A DNA stretch of 64,000 nucleotides from Branchiostoma belcheri (Eukaryota > Chordata > Leptocardii > Amphioxiformes > Branchiostomatidae). This document shows positions 1 to 11,263 of this stretch, piece by piece (the stretch's first letter is position 1; every line of letters starts with the position of its first letter). A program made the position numbers and the translations under genes. The notes beneath the pieces are model-generated. The model saw only the letters and a list, made by a program, of their open reading frames with translations, searched no databases and had not been told where the DNA came from. The stretch is from positions 275,889 through 339,888 of the forward strand of contig NW_017803268.1 in the NCBI RefSeq assembly GCF_001625305.1. The letters are read 5' to 3'.

Positions 1-1193
1 CTCAGGTCCTATGGGAGTGGCTAGTGCAAAACCTGTCCTGTTTGATGGAATGTGTGTGTCAGGTTCAAGCTGAGAGGGGCTTGGGGCTATTGGCTTATTC
101 CCTACATATGCATGTAGTGCCACAGTAGGATTCCTGACATCGAGGGACCTGTAAGAAACAGGAGGAGCCAGTAGAAACCGATAAAACCCCTGGTCCCGGG
201 CCGTACAGACCGACAATGTGGCTTTTGTTTGCTGCTACATGGACATGCAGATACATGTAGCAATTGATATATAATCAAGAATCCTGCTGTAATCCTACTG
301 TAATCTAAGAATTTGCAGAGAGGACGAAAGAGACACTGCAGCTAACATAGACTTGGTCACCAGGTTACAGTGTAATCCATCAATATAACAGAATATCCAG
401 AAGTTATAATTCTTGCAAATTTACATACTTCTTGTAATGTCAATGGTTTATTCACCATGCAAGCTTTCACTATGCAAAAATAATTGGGAGAAGTCTACTT
501 GTAGGATTAACACACTACTGATGCAAAAAAAAGGAGAGAAGAAACCGTTAGGGTATAATTTTTTTGCAGTTTTGTTACAATGCCATATTAGTTTTTCTGT
601 AGCTGTGTTGGTATGATTCTGAAAGTCAACTTCAGGCTCCAGATTTTTTTCAAAGTTTTACCATGTAATACACTTACTAGTATTGTAAAATAGCAGAAAA
701 CACCATAAACTCCATTACTACTGATGAAAATTGATTATTAAAAATCCTTTCTGACAATGATAGGCTAGAATTCAGCCTTGTTAGCGTTAACTTAAATTAG
801 TCTGCTCCAGATGTCACTACCAAAGCTAGTAATATTTAAGCTGGACTCCAGGCTAAACCAACCAACCAATGAATGAGCGTTTTCGAAGTTAGGCATGATA
901 TGGAAACATACTTCTATGCCAAGTCATCCTCACAGATGTAACAGCACACTCTATATATCATTGCCCCATGTCAGGTGCAGAGACAGTGTTAAACCAGGCT
1001 GTTAAACTACATGTAAGGTTTATGACTTATAATAGTTCAGGGTCTGTAGTGGTCAGTCCCATCAAATCCAGCCCATCAAAGGTGACCATAAACAGCTCTT
1101 GCTATTAGTATTACACGTGTTCTACAGGGGACAGTATTTTCAGTAAGTCCACCATAAATGTCAGTTTTGGTTATACAATGTACGTCAGTAATA

Positions 1194-1585
1194 GTGCTGT
1201 GTATACCTAAACCCACATTTAGGTTCAGGTCCTCGGATTCAAGTCCAAAGGTTTAGGTTAAGTTCTGGACTTGTAATCCGGGCTCGTAAGGCATGTACAA
1301 AATTGCATGTTGGCAACCTTGCAATGTTGTACTGGCAAAACTGTGGCCACATAACATGGAGGCCAACACATGACGATGCCCGATGGCAATGTTTTGTTCA
1401 TTTTGCAGCACAGATTTTGCAATCTAGGAAAGGTTTTAGGTTGTTCAAATTTGGAAAGAAAGGGTATGTGACATGTTATTTTTTGTAATGTCCAGAATCG
1501 GTTCTTGACTTTTTAAGGTTTTTCTTTTACTTGAACCTAGACATTTTACAAGTCCGGAACAGGTCCAGGAACCGGTACACAGCAC
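1194..1585. repeat. TIR element, ends TGCTGTGTAYACC
   Basis: Begins with TGCTGTGTATACC and ends with GGTACACAGCA in inverted orientation. The inside is built from AGGTTTAGG / CAGGTCC-type words. The same ends and words occur in the 11666-12105 element, so the two form one family. Confidence 0.55.
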
Positions 1586-1831
1586 ACAATTCAGTAACCT
1601 TCTTTCAACCTCTGGCAGGGTGTGACATATAACAATTACTGGTCTGGTACATACTGATGGTGCTAGCAGTATTTCTCATTTAGGCTTAGAGTAGATTAAA
1701 TTCCTGTTACGTCTAATGTATTGGTTTTCGATTATAGCCCTTAGAGGATGAAAATTTCACCTATCTAGACTGGCAAGACAGTAATGTTCCACCTGTCAAT
1801 CAGAGTAACATTTGTTACAAAAATTACATTA

Positions 1832-2180
1832 GGCCACACCAATTTAATTTCTTGGTTAACAGATTTTTGTAGACAAATAATGGAGCGGGCGGGCGAAAAA
1901 AAAAAATGAAAACAGGCCTAGGCCCAAAATGGTACGATAGGAGCCATGAAGTCAACACACCAGGCTGGTTCAAAATTTTAATGATTTTTTAACTTTTAAT
2001 GATACCATTGCATTGAAAGATGGGATAACTGTAACAACTAGGATGAAAAGGACTGTTTTCAACTGTTCAGGGCAAAATATGAGCATTTTGCAGTTGATTC
2101 TGAATTTTTATTTTTATTTGCAAATCAGAAAAAAATGAAGCGGGCGAATCCGTTAATCAAGAACTTAAATTGGTGTGGCC
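1832..2180. mobile_element. Harbinger-like MITE, family A copy 1
   Basis: Inverted ends GGCCACACCAATTTAATTTC.. and ..TTAAATTGGTGTGGCC, with TTA duplicated directly on both sides (1829-1831, 2181-2183). Three-base TWA target duplications are typical of PIF/Harbinger elements. No coding capacity. Confidence 0.8.
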
Positions 2181-2628
2181 TTACTGGCTGGGGTCTGATA
2201 TTTTTTCATTTTTGTCATGAGTGAATTTGAGAAATATTTGAGAAATATTTACAAAATTTTGCAGCAGTGGTAAGTCTATCATTTGCAAAAGTAGCATAAT
2301 ACATGTACCTCACAGAAAAAAATCTCAGTATTATAACTTATGATGCTGACTTTCAGTAGGATGGGAAAGTCCTTGACATGGTTTCAAATTATAAATAATA
2401 CTCTTGATTTACATTTGATTTGTGTCCTTAATTTGAAGAACCGTTAGTCTTATAGAGCATATTGGCAAGCATCAGACAGAATTAGGAAATTTGTTTGCGA
2501 AGCCATGCCTGATGACGTGAGAAAAAACATCGTGAAACATCACAAGGGAGTTCCAGAGCATAATCTAATCTTGAATACTGCAAGAATACAACATACCGGG
2601 GTACATACATTTGTATATCATCAAGTAA

Positions 2629-2790
2629 AGCCACTCCAATTTAATTTGTTGGTTATGCCTTTCAAAATATGCCTTTCATTGAGCATTTTGCAGTTGATTT
2701 TAACCCGCCCCCCCCCCCCAAATTTTTTTTCCAATTCAGAAAAAATGAACAGGGCGAATCTGAGAAATAACAAATTAAATTGGTGTGGCC
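2629..2790. mobile_element. Family A MITE, short internally deleted copy
   Basis: Same ends as family A (..CCAATTTAATTTGTTGGTT.. and AATTGGTGTGGCC) with TAA on both sides, but only 162 bases long, so most of the interior has been lost. Confidence 0.7.
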
Positions 2791-2954
2791 TAAAGACAGA
2801 ATTTTTACTGAATCCCTTGAGTGGGAGTCACAAGAATAGAATTTTGATGTAGCGTTGTTTGCCTTGTCCAAAAAGAATGTTGACTTCCTATAGCTTAAAG
2901 TGACAAGCATTTCGATACAAAGCGCACTATTGTACTTGGCTTGTCCTACGTGAA

Positions 2955-3938
2955 TACTGTAAGTCTCTTTAGATTCGCGGGGCCTAAAGTTCGCGGTTTC
3001 GGGAAAATGGGCAATCCGCGGTATTTTTAGATTCGCGATTTCTCCTTGGCTATTCAAAAGAGAACTTGTAAAGTGCATATTTTTTAAGAAAAAAGTTCGT
3101 GTCCCGGCATTTATCTCCTGACATGCGGCGCAAAAATGTGTTTCATGCACCGCGCGAGGCTGTTGGTATGCAAATCTTGCCTCACGTGTCCGCGCTACGC
3201 GTCTCTGATTGGTTATTTCGTCAGTGCCGGCGGTAAATTTCGATCGATCTGACGCCCGTGTAAACAATTTTGTTCGGAAATAAGCGCTAAAACGCTATTT
3301 CCACGACTACACATCGATAACCTAGTGAAGAAATGTATAAGGAAAAGAATCTTTCGGGAGAACATGTATTGCTATGCCAATTTATGGCGTATTCGGTGAG
3401 ATTTTGGCGTTCGATGAATGCGGAAGTGTCCCAAGGTCGCCTTCTTTTAACGTTACGCCACGCTAGCATTTCTACCCATCAAAACGAGAAAAAAATCCAG
3501 CAAAAGAGAACCAAGTAACATTTCCCAGGTACCAAAAGTTATATTTTTCGTCAAAATATTTGTAGATATCCCCGATATTTCAGCGCCCCTCGCATGGCCG
3601 GCGCTCCTCTGCCGGGTGAATATTTTTGTCGGGTGGTACGAGGTTGACACGGCCAGTGCTATCGCGATTCGGTGTCTCTCATAATACTAGTAACAGTTTA
3701 TCTTTCATAATTTTGATACAGTACTCAACTACGTACATTTGCCAAGAATAAAGTTGATTTGCGGTAATTTGCGGATCGCGTTTGTGTTTCGCTTGAAATC
3801 TAGGTCCGTCGTGAATGCATGTGGGGAGGGGGGCACACTTACGCAAAACATATCCGCGGGGAAATAGATTCGCGGTACAAAGGTCCCCGCGAATTCCGCG
3901 AATCTAAATATACCGCGGAAATTTGTAGACTTACAGTA
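2955..3938. mobile_element. CpG-rich TIR element of ~1 kb
   Basis: Ends TACTGTAAGTCT and AGACTTACAGTA are inverted copies. Sub-terminal motifs AGATTCGCGG and its complement recur at both ends. The interior is much richer in CpG than its surroundings and has no credible protein. Probably a non-autonomous DNA transposon. Confidence 0.65.
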
Positions 3939-4229
3939 CAAGTTTCCGGTGACAAGTATTTCAATGCAAAGTTTAACCCCTAGCAAGTTTTGTACACAGA
4001 CTGAACCTATTCACGCTAAGGTATCACGTGCCTCAGTAAAGTAAGTGAAACATGGTTCTTGTGACATTAATGGGCAGTAGATGGATGGAGTAACTTCATG
4101 CTTGTGACATGTAAGTGGACTGTGGGAAAACTTGCCTCTATAATTATATGCATAGAGAAGAAATGTACAGAATAAGTAACTGTTGTTCTTATTCTCAGTC
4201 ACTGTATAGTTAAAAGTGCAGAGTTCAGA

Positions 4230-4311
4230 ACTAAAGATTTCTGAGTAAGTATAACAGTTGACTTGGCCTACTTGTCAAATCAACTGTTATACTTACTCAG
4301 AAATCTTTAGT
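4230..4311. repeat. Perfect 32-bp-arm hairpin
   Basis: ACTAAAGATTTCTGAGTAAG.. is followed after an ~18-base loop by its exact reverse complement. The motif TATAACAGTTAC recurs just downstream. Confidence 0.85.
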
Positions 4312-4599
4312 ATAACAGTTACTAGTACTGTTACAGTTACTGTTCTTATAGTATTACATAAAATATTGAACTTTGTGGTAGAATTGTTTTTATAATTGCA
4401 GAGTTCAAAAGAGATATTATATATACAGAATACACTCAGTAACTGTTGTTCTTACCACTTTTATTTGCAAAACGAAAATTTTGTGAATACATCAGATACA
4501 ACTTTTTTAGTTGGGCCCTGCATTAAATATTTGATAATACATGTACTGTTGGTGAACCCATACATGTTACTGTTACAATCTGTTAGCGAATTTGTATTT

Positions 4600-4667
4600 T
4601 TTCCCCCTTGTCACTTCATATCTGTTTCTGAAAAATCCGAGAACCAACAAATTAAATTGGTGTGGCC
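4600..4667. mobile_element. Family A MITE, right-end fragment
   Basis: Carries CCGAGAACCAACAAATTAAA and TTGGTGTGGCC followed by TAA, the right end of family A. The left end is not found nearby. Confidence 0.55.
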
Positions 4668-5639
4668 TAAATGGAAGAGTCTGAAAAGCACAGCTGCATG
4701 TGGTATGATAACCGTTACCATGGTGATAGCATGGGGCTTTTGAGAGATGCTCATTCTCTGACAGTGCACCTGTGTTTGATGGAAGCGCTTTATTTGATTT
4801 GAAGCCTTTTGGGGACTCAAGTGCCTGGAAAAGTCATCATCACCATTTCTGTGATCTGATGGTTTAGACGTGGAATGTGTGATCATGTCACAGATTCAAT
4901 ATGTAACAGTTGTGCTGTAATATATATATGATGTCAGAGGTCTGCACTTGCAAGTGCATTATATTTCACATTCAATAATTTTAAAAAAATCAAACATTCA
5001 AATAAGCATCATTCCTTGATGATGATGATTTTATTGAATTTCTTAACGTGGCCCTGTACATTTTGTTTTTGAGCGTTCTCAAAGTTTCATGTAATTTCAG
5101 CCTTTACTAGTATACTAGACTATATATGATGACATTTTTTGTATCTTTCAGATTTTGTAAAAAGTAAACATGCAGATTCCTTCCTAATTTTTAACTATAC
5201 TAAAAACATCCAAGCAGTGAAATAGTAAGAATTTCCATGTTTTTCACATCCAAATTTCAACTTTCAAATGAAAAAAATATTAACTGACCATGTCATTATT
5301 GGTACTAACATTCTATTATCAGTGGTTTTGGTGATCATTTGCATCATATACTTTATCACCTACATGTATTCCCTACAGTACTGATTTTGTATTCCGAGTG
5401 TCTGAGAGAGCGGTTCCTATCTCATTGATTATTCTGAACCATCTTCCCTCTGTGGGAAGATAAAAGAGAAGGGCCTTCAGGAGAAACTGAGATAAAAATA
5501 GCAGCTTACTGTAGATATGACCATCATGGCTGAGTGAGTTCCTATCCAGAGGCATAGTGCAGCTGCCAGGCCTTTTGATGTTAGTTACAGGCAACATGGT
5601 GCATGGTAGAAAATTATGTTCTTTGTTACCTCCATGAAA

Positions 5640-5876
5640 AATCATAATGAAGGTATTGTTTTTGGTTTGTGTGCGTGTGTATGTGTGTCTGCCTGTGTTT
5701 CTGCAAATTTTTGTGGTCATTGTAACTTTAGAAAGCCATTGTGGATATTGTGATGATATTTGGTATGTTGGTAGGTCGTAGGAAGACAAGGGCAAAGTCA
5801 AATATATGGGCCTCCTGATGGCTGACCTTGGTACTGCAGCAGAACTTCTGGTTTTTGTATCTTTTGTCCTAAACAT
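5640..5876. repeat. Dispersed repeat with GT-rich start (also 43.8-44.7 and 61.5-61.7 kb)
   Basis: Contains a GT-rich stretch, then TGATATTTGGTATGTTGGTA and GTACTGCAGCAGAACTT. The same order of words is seen near 43880-44640 and, inverted, near 61470-61740. Interspersed repeat of unknown class. Confidence 0.6.
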
Positions 5877-6695
5877 GCTATGGTTTTGTTCAATTTAGTG
5901 TTGCTGACAATTGGTTAACATAATATATATTAATATCCAAAAAAATGTCATCAGTTCTGTAAAATCTACATTAAATTTTATAATAACTACTGTACTAATC
6001 AATGTGACTTCTGTTGCTTAATTTGCTTAGAACTCAACAAGTGTTTTATGCATGTATGCAAACCTCAGCTTTGTATAATATATAGTTGTCAGCAATATTT
6101 ATATCTTTAATCAATGCCTTTGATCATAAAACGACAGTTCAAAACAAGTTATGTTTGACTCCCAGGCTCTCTTTTGAACTCATACATACATGTATGCATC
6201 TCCCTGCCCTTGCATTTTAAGAGCTCAAGTCAAAGTAATTTTTAAAGTTTTTTTCGTAAGAAAATGACCCAACTTTTACCTCAATAGTGATTAATGATAA
6301 AAGGCATTGAAAAGCCTGTGGCCTGATATAAAAAAATTCCATTACTGAAAATGAAAGAAATACGAATGGACATTGTCATTCTGCTTACTCATAATATTAT
6401 CCATTTCCCTTCTATAGCCTTTTCTGTGATAGAGGAATGAAAAGTTTCTATAGAAAGGTCAATTTCAGAAGCAGCCCTTTCCAGTATTCTGAGATTGATT
6501 TCAACCTTTAATGTCAGATATACACATGACCCCCCACAGAAGGCAAGGTGTACCACATAAAATCAATACATTCTCATGCACACACAGTACAGTTAGACTT
6601 AGAAAGAAAGAAATGCCTGTATGCAAGTTTCTAAGCCATCTTTAATGCAGAAATCTGAAGGTACAGTTATGTTGTATCTTTTTATATTACTATTA

Positions 6696-7064
6696 GGCCA
6701 CACCAATTTAATTTCTTGGTTAACGGATTCGCCCGCTTCAATTTTTTCTGATTTGGAAATAAAAATAAAAATTCAGAATCAAGTGCAAAATGCTTATATT
6801 TTGCCCTGAACAGTTGAAAACAGCCCTTTTCATCCTAGTTGTTACAGTTATTCCATCTTTCAATGCAATGGTATCATTAAAAGTTCAAAATTCATTGTTT
6901 AAATTTTGAACCAGCCTGGTGTGTTGACTTCATGGCTCCTATCGTACCATTTTGGGCCATAATAGGATGCCTAGGCCTATTCTTATTTTTATTTATTTTT
7001 CTCCCGCCCGCTCCATTATTTTTCTAGAAAAATCCGTTAACCAAGAAATTAAATTGGTGTGGTA
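6696..7064. mobile_element. Family A MITE copy 3
   Basis: Full-length copy with long inverted ends (through TTCTTGGTTAACGGATTCGC) and TTA on both sides; the last bases of the right end are mutated (GGTA instead of GGCC). The interior matches the copies at 14430 and 23539. Confidence 0.8.
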
Positions 7065-7344
7065 TTACATAACAATTATTCTGGTGTAAAACAAGAATTC
7101 CATGATTCTATATTCTTTCTATTTCCATCTGACATATATCATGCCTAATATTTTGTACGTACGGTGATTTTACTTTCTATCACTACAGTACATGTACTAG
7201 TATGTGCATGTGATTGAAGTAATACATTTATAATAGCCCGATAGCTACTATAATAGACATCTGCTCATAGATTCTGAAACTGTGAATACAACAAAATGAT
7301 GATCTTCAGTTAGTAGATTATCTATTTCGGGGCTTGCAGTGCAG

Positions 7345-7700
7345 CCCAGTACATGGACCAGTGCAGGTTAGGTACAGGCAGACATCAGAAATACCTGCAC
7401 AGCTCCAATTTTACCTGTACTAACCTGCATATACCCAGTACATGGACCAGTGCAGGTTAGGTACAGGTAGACGTCAGAAATACAAAATGTACCTGCACAG
7501 CTCCAATTTTACCTGCACTAACCTGCATATACCCAGTACATGGACCAGTGCAGGTTAGGTGCAGGTAGACATCAGAAATACCAGCACAGCTCCAATTTTA
7601 CCTGCACTAACCTGCATATACCCAGTACATGGACCAGTACAGGTTAGGTACAGGTACATGTAGACATCAGAAATACTGCAGAATTGCACAGCTCCAATTA
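7345..7700. repeat. Tandem repeat, four ~90-98-bp units
   Basis: Units begin CCCAGTACATGGACCAGTGC at 7345, 7434, 7532 and 7621. Spacing is 89, 98 and 89 bases with few differences, so the array is fairly young. Confidence 0.9.
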
Positions 7701-9572
7701 AATATGCAGCCGTTATTTTGAGCCCTGTAATTCTAATGCTAGGTATTAAGTCAGAAATAAAATGATGGATTGCACATTTTGATTTTAGTTCCAATTGGGA
7801 AATTTCCTTGGATGCACAATTTGTAGTACATCTGGTGGGCATGTTTTTAATGATCCGACCGACGCTGTAACATAATGTTATGTTTCCTATAGGGCCATTG
7901 ATTATAATTAGTGTAGCAGGAGACATTACCATAGTCAATTAGATCTGCACTAATTGTGGAATAGTAATTGGCTGTCTTTTAGTACATGTATCAAAATCTG
8001 AACATATTACAAAACAGGAAATCATAGATTTCAGTACCTCCAGGCCTCAGAAAAAAATGTTTGTGTTTCGTGTTTCTCTACCGACCCTAGAAAAAACTGC
8101 CAACCCTAGCCTTTTTTTGTGTGGACCCCTGCAAGGGACATAAATTTTTTTAGCTGATTGACCTTTTCTAGCTCCATGATCTGACACCTGAGTGATGAAA
8201 TGCTGTACAATCAGTTTTCGAACATTAACATTGAAAATATAAGTGTCCTCATGCAAGTTTTACTTTAAAATTTTTAAACTGTATTGTATCAGTTCAATCA
8301 CAAGATTGCCAAAGTGACTTATAAAAAAAAAGAGAGAGAAAAAATATAGAAATCCCTACCTACCAACCTTAATTTTTTCAGGACTGAAACAGGAAACACA
8401 ACATTTTTTTTCCTAGGCCCCATGAAATATTTTGAGTTTTTGTGAATTTCTCGCTGTGTATGGATTATCTTTGCTCCCATAATGTAACAGACATACACAT
8501 GTGGCAGAAAATTGAAGATAGGAAAAATCATCAGAAATGAGATAACTTTCTGATGTTGGGACCTTTCTGAGACCCTTTACAACTTCCTAGAGATTTTTAG
8601 TGTCTTCCTACTACATGTAGTACATGCCACAAGCAAACAACAATTTAGTCACTAAAAAAACACAAGTTCATTATTTTCAGTACATTCAAGTCAAGTATTC
8701 TTAAAAAAACAGCTTGGTTTCTATTACTGTATCTGAAAATATGAGCTACACTAAACAGGTAATGTTGGATAAGTGCCCAAGCGCACACCCACAAGGTCAC
8801 GAAATGCATGGGCTGCTTGCAGGAAATATAATGAAAATGTTGAGTACAGGATGCCCATGCATTAACCATCTCACTTGTAACACACAGACCTGATTTCATG
8901 GCTGACATTTTGGCAGGCACTGATTTGGACATAGGGTTCATTCTTTGCATAATACCTTCAAAAGTTTGTTCCAAGTAGTACGGTTACCGGTATATAACTT
9001 TTCTTTATTGTCCAAGTTTTATATATATAATAATATTATATAGTGTTTTTTATGTCATTTTAGATTGAATGTCTTCAAGGCATTTCTTCCTCAATAATCA
9101 TCTTGACAATGTTTTTTTTTTGTACCCATACATAAGATGTGAGTCTTCCATGGATCAGTTTTTTTTGCAAGATATCAAGCTTTATTTCCTGCATTTGTCT
9201 GATTTATTGATTTTATTGTTACTGTAACAGTCTTTTATCAGTGTCAACTGCTGTACTTGATTATATAATTAATTAGTGTCATAAAAATTGAAATTCTTTC
9301 GCTGGACTCATCCCTCAAGAAATAAAATCTCATAATATCATTTGTAATTGGAAATTTTTCCAGCATTTCGTGGAATATGAAATCAGTTCCATCTCTAACA
9401 GATGGTATAATTTATCATATTTACCCCAGATTTTAACGCCTCAGAGCCATCTCTTTAACAAAACAATAAATAACTCTTCTAAAGTGATAGACTCTCAGCA
9501 AAATTAATGGAAACTGTCTACTTTAAAGAGAAATTGCCTCAAAGGCAAATGATAGATCTTTGTATCAAAGTT

Positions 9573-9656
9573 AGCCTGGGTACCATCCGGATTTTCGCTA
9601 CGCAACGCTCGATTTTTCGAGCGTTGCGTAGCGAAAATCCGGATGGTACCCAGGCT
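9573..9656. mobile_element. 84-bp perfect palindrome, mini hairpin element
   Basis: Two exact 40-base arms (starting AGCCTGGGTACCATCCGGAT) around a TTTT loop. It is flanked by TATCAAAGT on both sides (9563-9571 and 9658-9666), which looks like a target-site duplication of 8-9 bases as made by hAT-type elements. Confidence 0.8.
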
Positions 9657-10239
9657 ATATCAAAGTGGCTTTTAAATGAATCTTGTAGCTCATCAGTATC
9701 TTTGAAAGGTACTGATAAATACAAGTATGTTGTACTGTTACACACATTAGAAAAGATGGATTGAAGGTACTGAAAGCACACTATGATATATCAGGCACAG
9801 ATGGTGCTTTTTAAAGTGGATTTTCAGTGCATACACTGCTCTTAGTAATAGTATGTTGTAGGTAGGACTAACAGTGCATCAGATTAAACAAATTGAGGAA
9901 AGGTACTGAAAGCATCTAATCACATAAGACCACCAGATGGTGTGTTATTGAAGTGATTGTAGTATGCAGATTTGAGCAATACCCTTGAGTGCTGGATGAA
10001 CCAAAATTGATGACAGTTCACAGCATGTGTATGGTACATGTGTAAGACTGAATGATCACTCATATTCAACATTAGGGGATACAAAGATTCTGGGTTCAGG
10101 TATTATAAAGATGTGTCCTGATTTTGATCCTTTTCAAATATGTATCAAGATTGTGGTAGACATCTGACTGGGCAACAATCGTTAGTTAAAGATACCAGGA
10201 ATACATATACATGTATGTAAGAAGATTCAAGCCTTAGGG

Positions 10240-10500
10240 ACTGTTGAAATTTGGTCTAGGTGGACAGGTGGTCACTATAGACAAGGCAGTTGTAGGCAGA
10301 TCTCCTTGCTATAGACAGGATTCTTATATGCTTGTGTCAATGGAAACCACCAAAAATTGGTCTCATTGGCCAGGTGGTCAGACCATGGTCCTTAGTGTAT
10401 ATGTGGTGGTCACTAAATTGTACAGGTTTGTCAGTTATTTGTACAGTAATGATGCAGAAATGTTGAAAGGGCTATTATAGGTTATTGACCTGACTGTAAA
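10240..10500. repeat. Dispersed repeat with GGTGGTCACTATAGAC words
   Basis: Shares GTGGTCACTATAGAC, TGCTTGTGTCAATGG and ACCACCAAAAA with 26900-27090 in DAGL intron 3. Probably a DNA-transposon remnant. Confidence 0.5.
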
Positions 10501-10617
10501 CCATTTACTTCAACTGTGATATAACTGTGAAACTCACCTACGCCACATCACATATTCCATTGTGACAATGATAGATGTACATCGATGCATTTCTGAAATT
10601 ATCTTCTTCATTCCAGG

Positions 10618-11168
10618 TGTGTGGATACCACCTGTCTGCAGCTGATAATGCGGCTGGAGGAGGAACTCTCGCGTGGGCGGACGACATAGACAGTCCGGAT
10701 GCTGTGACTCATCCTCTCGCGGTTGCCATAGCGATGCCGGAATGACGTTAATTAATTGCCCAGACTTGATATGAAGAGAGAGTTTATTCAAGTGCAGTAC
10801 GAACAAGCCAATAGGAGAAGCTGATTTTTTTCCTCAGCGTACGGTAATGAAATTGTCCACTTTGCCATCTGGGGACATCACCGATACTAAGCAAGTTTAT
10901 CTGCCATTTATAGCAGAATGCAGCAGCAGTAGGTTTCCTGACAGAAAGATCTTCCTACAAGGTGAAAAATATTCCCCATGCTACGTACATGTGGTACATA
11001 ACCTGTACATGTAAAAACTAAAAGGAAGATGACTGAAGAAGATAGAAGACTAGACTGTACTATTACAGGAGACTAAGAGTGAAACCTGAAGCATTGTTGA
11101 AAAGGGAGACACCGGTTGTGTTTGTGTGGTACAGTTGAGGTGGTAAGGAGGACGATATCTGGTGGACG
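10618..11168 (+). promoter_or_regulatory. Probable 5' UTR exon of the DAGL gene
   Basis: A pyrimidine-rich tract ending in CCAG lies at 10606-10617. It is followed by sequence richer in G, C and CpG than its surroundings, running up to the DAGL start codon. This could be a non-coding leader exon continuous with coding exon 1, with transcription starting further upstream; alternatively the promoter lies within this stretch. No TATA box is evident. A stop (TGA, 11136) in frame with the ATG shows the leader does not extend the protein. Confidence 0.4.
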
Positions 11169-11263
11169 ATGCCGGGACTGGTGGTGTTTAATCGGCGCTG
11201 GTCGGTGGGATCAGATGACCTGGTCGTACCTGGTCTGATTCTACTGCTGCTACATCTAGCATG
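11169..11263 (+). CDS. DAGLA: DAGL coding exon 1 (N-terminus, start of TM1)
   Basis: Encodes residues 1-31 and two bases of codon 32. It starts with the invariant DAGL N-terminus (MPG.V.F.RRW...SDDL) and ends inside the first hydrophobic span. The donor is ATG|GTGAGT. The next coding exon is 13.5 kb away, making this the longest intron of the gene and the one most filled with repeats. Confidence 0.93.

Larger units (their letters stand above)
1..10617. other. Intergenic region, no gene recognised
   Basis: Apart from the repeats listed separately I see no coding exon. Open frames here are short, lack consistent splice context or lie inside repeat elements. Upstream exons or enhancers of the DAGL gene may be present but have no visible signature. 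Confidence 0.6.

Noticed and set aside
2662-3267. 201-aa open frame on the minus strand
   Set aside because: It overlaps a MITE and the CpG-rich TIR element; composition is random-like and no family motif is visible.
5373-5876. 167-aa open frame on the minus strand
   Set aside because: It covers part of a dispersed repeat, with low-complexity Thr/Lys content and no splice or family evidence.
7345-7700. Possible CRISPR-like array
   Set aside because: The units are near-identical throughout with no variable spacers; it is an ordinary tandem repeat in a eukaryote.
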